A DNA stretch of 12,443 nt from CAZGAH01 sp964523295 (GTDB lineage Bacteria > Desulfobacterota > Desulfovibrionia > Desulfovibrionales > Desulfovibrionaceae), in assembly GCA_964523295.1 (NCBI GenBank), contig CAZGAH010000112.1:1-12443 (forward strand), read 5' to 3'. Below the pieces are notes generated by a model. It made no database searches and was not told where the DNA came from. It saw only the letters and a list, made by a program, of their open reading frames with translations. The stretch's first letter is position 1. Every line of letters starts with the position of its first letter. Made by a program: the position numbers and the translations under genes. Below, piece by piece: positions 6,867 to 12,443 of this stretch.

Positions 6867-6882
6867 CCGCCCTCGCTGGCGG
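6867..6882 (-). terminator. Weak possible terminator of the kinase/diguanylate cyclase operon
   Basis: On the minus strand, immediately after the TAA stop of the diguanylate cyclase, CCGCC and GGCGG form a 5-bp GC stem with a 6-nt loop. The bases after it are only modestly T-rich (TTGCGCTTTCC), so termination here is tentative. Confidence 0.25.
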
Positions 6883-6883
6883 A

Positions 6884-7840
6884 TTATGCGGCGGGCGCTC
6901 CCGCGCCGTTGCTGGATGTGTTCTGCGTATTGATCAGAATGAACTTGATCTGGTTGCGCCCCTGCTGTTTGGCCTTGTAGAGCATCTTGTCCGCGGTCTC
7001 GACAAGGAGCCCGGGGGTCAGGGCGTTGTTGGGGAAGGCCGTGGCCACGCCGAGGCTCAGGGTGACGCAGGGCGCCACGGACGAGTGCGCGTGTGGTATG
7101 TTCAGGGCCTCGATCCCGACGCGAATTTTTTCCGCCAGCACCAGCCCGGAGTCACAGGGCGTATCCGGCAGCAGGGCCACGAACTCTTCTCCGCCATAGC
7201 GGGCCACGAGATCGCCGCCGCGGTGGACACAGTCCGCCATAACCTTCGCCACGCGCTTGAGGCAATCGTCGCCGGCGGTATGCCCGTACGCATCGTTGAA
7301 ATTCTTGAAAAAATCGATATCCATAAAAATGACGGTCAAAGGCTTGCCGTCGCGCTGCGCCCGTCGCCACTCGATGTCCAGGGACTCGTCGAAACGACGG
7401 CGATTGGGAATCTCCGTCAACCCGTCCAGAGCCGCGATGCTTTCCAGCAGCAGGTACTTGCGCCTGAGATCGAGCTGCGTACGTACCCTGGCCTTGACGA
7501 CAGGCAGGTGAAAGGGCTTGGTGATATAGTCCACGGCACCGAGTTCCAGTCCCTGGAGTTCGTCTTCGGACTGATTCTTGGCGGTGATGAAAATGACGGG
7601 AATGTTCTTGGTGGCGTTGTCGGCCTTGAGCTGCCGGCAGACCGCGTAGCCGTCCATCACGGGCATCATGATGTCGAGCAGGATCAGGTCCGGGGTCTGC
7701 TCCTTGGCGATCTGCAGCGCCTTTTCACCGTCCCTGGCGACCATGATCGCATAATCGGCGCGCAGAGCGTCGCCGATGATTTTGATATTGGTAGGCATAT
7801 CGTCGACGATAAGAATCCGTTGCTTGTGTTCTTCAGGCAT
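6884..7840 (-). CDS. Receiver-GGDEF response regulator diguanylate cyclase
   Basis: A 318-residue protein from ATG 7840-7838, preceded by AAGGA. The open frame extends 25 codons further to a TTG, but that part lies inside the upstream gene and adds nothing conserved. The receiver domain (about 8-125) has acidic residues D13-D14, phospho-acceptor D56 in LLLDIMMP, switch residue T86 and K108 in YITKPF. The GGDEF domain (about 138-305) starts with DGLTEIPNRR. It has an intact GGEEF active site (216-220) and the inhibitory RxxD site (R207-D210), exactly five residues upstream of it. It should make c-di-GMP from GTP when the receiver is phosphorylated and the protein dimerises, as known for PleD- and WspR-type enzymes. 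Its start overlaps the stop of the hybrid kinase gene by 8 nt, so the two are translationally coupled and the kinase's HPt domain is the obvious phosphate donor. Confidence 0.95.
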   Translation of the reverse strand: MPEEHKQRILIVDDMPTNIKIIGDALRADYAIMVARDGEKALQIAKEQTPDLILLDIMMPVMDGYAVCRQLKADNATKNIPVIFITAKNQSEDELQGLELGAVDYITKPFHLPVVKARVRTQLDLRRKYLLLESIAALDGLTEIPNRRRFDESLDIEWRRAQRDGKPLTVIFMDIDFFKNFNDAYGHTAGDDCLKRVAKVMADCVHRGGDLVARYGGEEFVALLPDTPCDSGLVLAEKIRVGIEALNIPHAHSSVAPCVTLSLGVATAFPNNALTPGLLVETADKMLYKAKQQGRNQIKFILINTQNTSSNGAGAPAA

Positions 7841-10800
7841 GTTCGCATCCTTGAATGAGCGTGTGCAGCGCGTTCCCGAGCGAAACGAGCGTCCGGGCGG
7901 CTTGTTCGTAATCAAACAGGGAAACCTGCGACTCCAGCTCCCTGGCCAGCGCCTCGCAGGAACGGCCTTGCAGCCCGCGGGAAATGGTCCGGGCCAGACT
8001 GTCGGCGTCGAAACTGTTGCTCGCGAGCCGTTCCGAAAGCTCCTCGAGCAGCGGTTTCAGCGTTGCCGGATCGACAGCCGCTGCCGCCGGCGCCGACGAC
8101 GACGCGGCGAGCGCGTCCAGCATGGCCGCGGCGCTCGCCACCTCCGCCAGCGCGGCATCGAATTCCTCCAAAGGCGTCTCGAAATCGTCGAGGGGGCACT
8201 CCGCACGCCGGGCTGCGGCCTCGGCCAGGGTTTCCAGCGCCTCGGCCGCGCACTGTAGCTGGAGGGCTCCGAGATTCCCGGCCACGCCCCTGATGCTGTG
8301 CGCCAGACCGGCGGCCTGATCGCAGCGTCGCTCCCGGATATGCGTCCGCAACGCCGCGGGCGCGGTGGCAAACTCGCTTGCGGCGCTACGGATAAGCCTG
8401 GACAACAGGGCCTGATTTCCGGCCAGGGTCCTCAGGGCGGCCGGTACGTCGATGCCCGGAAGCCCGGCCGGGAGCTGTCCAGTCGGACCTTTGCCGGCCG
8501 GCGCAGCATCCGACCCGGGTCCGGCGGGTCCGGTGCTGCGCACCCAGCGCGCCAGCGTGCTGAAGAGCTGGTCCGGGTCAATGGGCTTGACCGTATAGTC
8601 GTTCATTCCCGCCTTCAGACACTTTTCCCGGTCCCCGGCCATGGCGTGCGCGGTCATGGCGATGATCGGCAGATCGGCGAAGGCGGGGTTCTGCCGGATA
8701 CGGCGGGTGGCCTCGAATCCGTCCATGACGTTCATTTGCAAATCCATGAGCACGGCAGCGTAGGCCGCGTTCTCGAGCCTGTCCAGGGCCTGGAGGCCGT
8801 TGGCCGCGACGTCGACGTCGAATCCGGCGTGCTGGAGCAGTTCACAGGCAACCTGCTGGTTGATGAGGTTGTCTTCGACCAGCAGCAGCCGGACGCCCTG
8901 GAAAGACGGGAACGCCGTTCCGCCGCACGATTCGGATTCCGATCGCGGCGGAGACGACTCCATGCCGGAAAAGGCGTTCATGATGGTGTCGAAGAGCAGC
9001 GACTGCTTGACGGGCTTGATGAGAAAGCCCTGCAATCCGGCCTCTTCGGCCTGGCGCATAATCTCCTCGCGGGCGTAGGCTGTGACCATGATCACCATAG
9101 GCGGGGTTGCCAGGCTGGTGTCGGCCTTGATGCGCTGCGCGGTCTCGATACCGTTCATGCCCGGCATCTTCCAGTCCATGAGCACCAGCCGGAAGGGATC
9201 GTCGCAGTCGCAGTCGGAGACGAAGCGCAGAGCCTCCTCGCCGGACGCNNNNNNNNNNGGTGGAGGGCGAGGTCCCGATGTCGCGCAATCTGCCTGGAAC
9301 GGCCGCAGGCGAAAGGCGTTGAGGTACTCGCACAGGATGTCACGCGCGGTTTCGCTGTCGTCGACGACCAGGACCTTCATCCCGGCGAGCTTGTCCGTGG
9401 CGACGTAGGAGCAGGACTGCTCGACCCGGCTGAACCGGGCCGTGAAAGAGAAGGTGCTGCCCTGGCCCTGGGCGCTGTCCACGCCGATCGTCCCGCCCAT
9501 GAGCTCCGCGAGGCGCTTGGAGATCGCCAGCCCCAGACCGGTGCCCCCGTACTTGCGGGTGATGGATTCGTCGGCCTGGGAAAAGGTCTGAAACAGCCCC
9601 GCCTGTTGCTCCGGGCTCAGCCCGATGCCGGTGTCCCTGATGGAAAAGCGCAGCATCAGCTCCGGCCTGGAGACGAATCCCGGCTCGCATTCGACGCTGA
9701 TCACCACTTCGCCGGATTCGGTGAATTTGATGGCATTGTTGACCAGGTTGAGCAGCACCTGCCCAAGGCGCAGGGGATCGCCGCGCAACACGGCAGGGAC
9801 GGCATCGCCCCTGCGGAACAGCAGCTCGAGTCCCTTTTTTTCGGCATCCAGCCCCACCAGCCCCGCCAGCGTATCGAACACGCTGTCCAGGCCGAAGTCC
9901 ACGGCCTCAATGTCGAGCTTGCCGGCCTCGATCTTGGAGAAGTCGAGAATGTCGTTGAGCAGGGCAAGCAGGTTATGGGCCGAGTCATGCATGCGCTGGG
10001 CGTACTCGCGCTGCTTGTCGCTCAGGTTCGTGCGCAGCATGAGATGCCCCATGCCCACAATGGCATTCATGGGCGTGCGCACCTCGTGGCTCATGCGGGC
10101 GAGAAACTCGCTTTTGGCCTTGTTGGCGCGCTCGGACTCCTCCCTTGCCGCTTCCAGCTCCCGGGTCTTCTCACGCAGAGCCTCTTCCATCTCCTTGCGG
10201 TCCTGGGTGTCGCGCGCCACGGCGAAGGCCAGACTGCGTTCGATGTCGACAAAGGTATTCCAGGAAAGCCAGCGGTACGAACCGTCCTTGCAGCGATAGC
10301 GGTTGTCGAAGCTGACCACGTTATGCCCCCGGGTCAGCTGGAGCATGGCCGCGCGCGTCGCATCGAGATCGTCGGGGTGTACGAACTCGATGTACGGCCG
10401 CTCGAGCAGCTCCTTTTCGCTCCAGCCCAGGGTTTGCGTCCAGCTCGGGCTGAGCAGCGTAAAATTGCCGTTCAGATCGGAAACACTGATGAGATCGAGC
10501 GAGACCTTGAAAAAAATATCCTGCTGCCGCTCCATGGCCTTCACGGCGGTAATGTCCTGGCAGGCGCCGATCAACCTGCGCGTGCGGCCTTCCTCATGCT
10601 GGCAGGCCCCGATGATGCGGACGTAGCGCTCGTGCCCCTTGACGGTCCGCAACCGCAGCTCGAGTTCGAAATCGTCGCACTGGCGCACGGCCCGGTCCAG
10701 GGCGACTCGATAGCTGTCGCGGCAGTCCTCGTGGCACCAGGCGATGACGTCGTCAAGCGTCGGCTCGACGCCCTTGTCAAGTTCGTAGATGCGGCGGGTT

Positions 10801-11738
10801 TCCTCGGTCCAATGCAGCCGACCGGTCTGCGGTTCGTAGACCCAGCCCCCGACATGGGCCAGGGCGCCGGTGGCGCGCAACAGGTCGGCGTGCTTGCGCA
10901 GCTCCTCCACATTGCGTTTTCTGGCCGAGATGTCCCGAAAGTAAACCGACAGGTGATCGGATTGGGGAAAGGCATGAACCTCGAACCAGATCCCGAAGCC
11001 GTCGAAAAAGGCCTCGAACTCCACCGGAGTCTGCAAACGCATGGCCCGGCGGTATTCCTCCTCGAAACGCGTATTTTGGGCCTCGGGAAACTCCTCCCAG
11101 AGGTTCCGCCCCTCCAGCTGCTCACGCGTACGCCCCAGGGACTGTTCCGCCTTGCGGTTGACGTAGGTGATGGTGAAGTCCGCATCGACCTCGAACATTG
11201 CGTCGGTGGTGCTGTCCAGCACGCGCAGCAGCCGCTCGGCGAGCGCTCGGCTATTCTGCTGGGCCTGAAGCCGGTCCGTGAGGTCCGTGGCCATGAACAA
11301 CAGGCAACGGCGGCCGTCGGGCAGCTGGCCGAGCGGCGCCGAACGAAGGTCCCACGTCCGGGTCCCGCCGCTGGCGGTCGCTATCTGAAACTCGCCGAGC
11401 GGAGTCGGCTCTTCCAGGGAAAAGACATTGTCGACGAGCAGGCCGACCTGGGCAGCCTGCCCCCCGAAGGCCCGCTCCAGCCACTGCCCGAGCGTAGGCA
11501 TGTCGGCAAGGGCGTACCCGCTGGCCTCGGTCCAGGCCTGATTGACCAGCAGCACGTCCCCGCCCTCGGCGTGGATCATGATCGGCGTGGGCACGGCAAA
11601 CAGGGCCTGACGAAAACGCCGCTCGCTCGCGCCCAACGCGTCCCCGCCCCCCTGCTGCTCCAACTCCGCTATCCGGGCCTGCGCCTTTTCAAGCGCAGCT
11701 TCGAGAGCCTGGCAGTCGCGAGCATCATTACGGCCCAT
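7833..11738 (-). CDS. Hybrid sensor histidine kinase (PAS x4, HisKA, HATPase, two receivers, HPt)
   Basis: About 1301 residues counting four unknown residues over a gap. ATG 11738-11736 follows GAAGGTG. No membrane segment is visible, so it is a cytoplasmic sensor. Order: a short N-terminal coiled coil (about 10-30), PAS1 about 38-160, PAS2 about 165-275, PAS3 about 285-400, PAS4 about 403-520, a linker helix, then HisKA with H551 in MSHEVRTPMNA. HATPase_c follows with intact N box (LVNNAIKF), DTGIGL and GTGLGLAIS boxes. Receiver 1 has D855 in LMDWKMPG and K in LIKPV. Receiver 2 has VEDN, D999 and K in TVKPI. A C-terminal HPt domain carries H1147 in AHSIRGVAGNLGA. All steps of a BarA/EvgS-type phosphorelay are present. 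In receiver 2 the residues after D999 read LQMNVMDG where MPVMDG is usual, an N-for-P change. Receiver 1 contains the N gap and is about 14 residues longer than usual there. The product is encoded directly upstream of, and coupled to, the diguanylate cyclase. Confidence 0.95.
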   Translation of the reverse strand: MGRNDARDCQALEAALEKAQARIAELEQQGGGDALGASERRFRQALFAVPTPIMIHAEGGDVLLVNQAWTEASGYALADMPTLGQWLERAFGGQAAQVGLLVDNVFSLEEPTPLGEFQIATASGGTRTWDLRSAPLGQLPDGRRCLLFMATDLTDRLQAQQNSRALAERLLRVLDSTTDAMFEVDADFTITYVNRKAEQSLGRTREQLEGRNLWEEFPEAQNTRFEEEYRRAMRLQTPVEFEAFFDGFGIWFEVHAFPQSDHLSVYFRDISARKRNVEELRKHADLLRATGALAHVGGWVYEPQTGRLHWTEETRRIYELDKGVEPTLDDVIAWCHEDCRDSYRVALDRAVRQCDDFELELRLRTVKGHERYVRIIGACQHEEGRTRRLIGACQDITAVKAMERQQDIFFKVSLDLISVSDLNGNFTLLSPSWTQTLGWSEKELLERPYIEFVHPDDLDATRAAMLQLTRGHNVVSFDNRYRCKDGSYRWLSWNTFVDIERSLAFAVARDTQDRKEMEEALREKTRELEAAREESERANKAKSEFLARMSHEVRTPMNAIVGMGHLMLRTNLSDKQREYAQRMHDSAHNLLALLNDILDFSKIEAGKLDIEAVDFGLDSVFDTLAGLVGLDAEKKGLELLFRRGDAVPAVLRGDPLRLGQVLLNLVNNAIKFTESGEVVISVECEPGFVSRPELMLRFSIRDTGIGLSPEQQAGLFQTFSQADESITRKYGGTGLGLAISKRLAELMGGTIGVDSAQGQGSTFSFTARFSRVEQSCSYVATDKLAGMKVLVVDDSETARDILCEYLNAFRLRPFQADCATSGPRPPXXXXASGEEALRFVSDCDCDDPFRLVLMDWKMPGMNGIETAQRIKADTSLATPPMVIMVTAYAREEIMRQAEEAGLQGFLIKPVKQSLLFDTIMNAFSGMESSPPRSESESCGGTAFPSFQGVRLLLVEDNLINQQVACELLQHAGFDVDVAANGLQALDRLENAAYAAVLMDLQMNVMDGFEATRRIRQNPAFADLPIIAMTAHAMAGDREKCLKAGMNDYTVKPIDPDQLFSTLARWVRSTGPAGPGSDAAPAGKGPTGQLPAGLPGIDVPAALRTLAGNQALLSRLIRSAASEFATAPAALRTHIRERRCDQAAGLAHSIRGVAGNLGALQLQCAAEALETLAEAAARRAECPLDDFETPLEEFDAALAEVASAAAMLDALAASSSAPAAAAVDPATLKPLLEELSERLASNSFDADSLARTISRGLQGRSCEALARELESQVSLFDYEQAARTLVSLGNALHTLIQGCEHA
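9249..9258. other. Assembly gap of 10 N
   Basis: Ten unresolved bases inside the first receiver of the hybrid kinase. A round number of N is typical of a scaffold join of unknown size. The reading frame continues across, but the residues on the 5' side of the gap (9259-9290) do not fit the receiver family, while those on the other side (ASGEEALRFV) fit perfectly. The true sequence here may be shorter than shown. Confidence 0.95.
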
Positions 11739-11963
11739 AGCGCACCTTCGTTACCGGTCCGGACAGGAGGTGAATTGGACGAACATGATCCCAAATACCC
11801 GAAAAAATGTATCGAGGTCAATATGCACGAAGCACGGCGATGCCTCACCGGTTCGCTGCAAGGAGGCGCATCGAGCCTGTAGCGTGAGAAAATAAGGGGG
11901 GGGCACGACAGATTCCCAATTTGCCGGGTAAACTTTCCCAATTTGTCGGGATTTATTTTCCAC
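11739..11963. other. Intergenic region upstream of the hybrid kinase operon
   Basis: No gene is supported in this stretch. On the minus strand a possible promoter for the kinase operon is TTGACC (complement of 11816-11821) and TATTTG (complement of 11792-11797) with an 18-bp spacer, only a partial match to the sigma-70 consensus. A G8 run lies near 11896-11903. The right part carries the tandem 16-bp repeat that borders the truncated ATPase remnant. Confidence 0.4.
11913..11950. repeat. Two tandem 16-bp direct repeats
   Basis: TTCCCAATTTGCCGGG (11913-11928) and TTCCCAATTTGTCGGG (11935-11950) match at 15 of 16 positions with a 22-bp period. They end just before homology to a DUF4143-type protein begins. 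Repeated short motifs like this occur at the ends of some transposable elements (for example the multiple terminal repeats of IS21-type elements), but I cannot assign a family. They could alternatively be binding sites for a regulator. Confidence 0.7.
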
Positions 11964-12296
11964 TCTGCCCGCGAGCTGTGCAAGCACGCCGCGTACGCAG
12001 ACGGAGCGTATCGTTTTGCCTGGTATCGGGATCGTGATCAGTACGAAGCAGGCCTTGTGATCGAGAATGAGCGAGGAGAAATCGTCGGCGTCGAGGTCAA
12101 GGCCGGCGCCAGCCTGGCCGCGAACGACTTGCGCGGATTGCGACGCTTCGCCGATATCGCCGGAGACCGCCTGATAAAGGGCATTCTGCTCTACGACGGA
12201 CAAAAGTACCTCCCCCTTGGAGGCAAATTCTGCGCAGCGCCGTTTTCCAGCGTATGGGGAAGCGTCGACAACACAGCAAGGGCTGTTTCTGTCTGA
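11964..12296 (+). pseudogene. C-terminal remnant of a DUF4143-type ATP-binding protein
   Basis: About 110 residues ending at TGA 12294-12296 match the C-terminal nuclease-like part of AAA ATPases of the DUF4143 group. The visible blocks are ARELCKHAAYAD, RFAWYRDRDQYEAGLVIE, GEIVGVEVKAGASL, DLRGLRRFADIAGDR, GILLYDGQKYLPLG and FSSVW at the end. Intact members have about 380-420 residues with an N-terminal Walker A ATPase, which is absent here. The E-x-K in VGVEVKA with preceding acidic residues is the PD-(D/E)xK-like core often noted in this tail. The frame can start only at a TTG (11943) inside the tandem repeat, with no good ribosome binding site, so this is almost certainly a truncated, non-functional piece. 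Insertion or deletion at the repeat is the likely cause. Confidence 0.8.
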
Positions 12297-12317
12297 AAAT
12301 CCCTACGCACTTGAGTC

Positions 12318-12443
12318 CTATTGCGTATCTACACTGTAATGAAAGGTACCCACGCCGAAGATATCCCAGCCGTCTGTCGGGGACACGGCGGGGAGCGTGT
12401 GCGATATGACCTCGTTGATGCCGTCCATGAACATGATCACGTT
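12318..12443 (-). CDS. C-terminal end of an unrecognised protein, runs off right edge
   Basis: On the minus strand a frame is open from the window edge to a TAG stop at 12320-12318, giving 41 residues (blocks MFMDGINEVISHTLPAVSP and GWDIFGVGTFHY). Codon choice is GC3-rich and like the other genes here, and the length is consistent with a true C-terminus. I do not recognise a family from this piece. It is convergent with the ATPase remnant, with 21 bp between the stops. Confidence 0.6.
   Translation of the reverse strand, partial: NVIMFMDGINEVISHTLPAVSPTDGWDIFGVGTFHYSVDTQ

Noticed and set aside
7841..7915. 25-codon upstream extension of the receiver-GGDEF frame from TTG
   Set aside because: It is wholly inside the hybrid kinase coding sequence and adds nothing conserved. 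ATG 7840 has an AAGGA site, and the receiver begins right after it.
8063..8120. GCC/GCG-rich repeated stretch in the hybrid kinase
   Set aside because: It encodes an Ala/Ser-rich linker (LAASSSAPAAAAV) in the C-terminal region after the HPt core; ordinary low complexity in GC-rich DNA.
8298..11882. 1194-residue plus-strand open frame across the hybrid kinase
   Set aside because: It lies exactly antisense to the hybrid kinase, whose domains are unmistakable. In GC-rich DNA with strong third-position bias, long antisense frames are expected, and its translation shows no domain.
11751..12203. 150-residue minus-strand frame opposite the ATPase remnant
   Set aside because: No domain, and it runs across the tandem repeats and antisense to a clear DUF4143-type tail.

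Overview
The window is GC-rich bacterial DNA, probably from a Gram-negative, environment-sensing proteobacterium. A sulfate-reducer-like desulfobacterial lineage is a guess, based on the style of the PAS/HisKA proteins, the Cys-rich PAS domain and a CbiR-like TIM-barrel protein. No rRNA or other taxonomic marker is present. Most of the window encodes soluble signal transduction proteins, and cyclic di-GMP is the clear output.

Layout. A reading frame on the minus strand runs off the left edge (1-153). Next is a minus-strand AP-endonuclease-2/xylose-isomerase-like TIM-barrel protein (164-955) that may be a CbiR-type cobamide-remodelling enzyme. About 515 bp without a convincing gene follow. Two plus-strand genes come next: a four-PAS histidine-kinase-like protein whose ATP-binding domain has lost its signature residues (1472-3715), and, after a 325-bp leader, a PAS-PAS-GGDEF-EAL protein with every key residue of both c-di-GMP domains (4041-6212). 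Just after the latter stop codon lies a dense set of palindromes (6211-6312), including a hairpin followed by a three-way-junction-like structure. Facing it is a minus-strand Xre-type regulator with an antitoxin-like N-terminus (6364-6717).

The right half is a two-gene minus-strand operon: a hybrid histidine kinase (PAS x4, HisKA, HATPase, two receivers, HPt; 7833-11738) whose stop overlaps by 8 nt the start of a receiver-GGDEF diguanylate cyclase (6884-7840). Together they contain a full phosphorelay ending in c-di-GMP synthesis. A 10-N assembly gap (9249-9258) lies in the first receiver of the kinase, and the spacing around it suggests a mis-joined end.

The far right holds a 5'-truncated remnant of a DUF4143-type ATPase (about 11964-12296), broken next to a tandem 16-bp repeat. 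The C-terminal end of an unrecognised minus-strand gene follows (12318-12443).

I see no CRISPR array, tRNA, rRNA or intact transposase. The points most worth following are the degenerate kinase, the palindrome cluster, the HPt-to-diguanylate-cyclase operon, and the repeat-bordered ATPase remnant.
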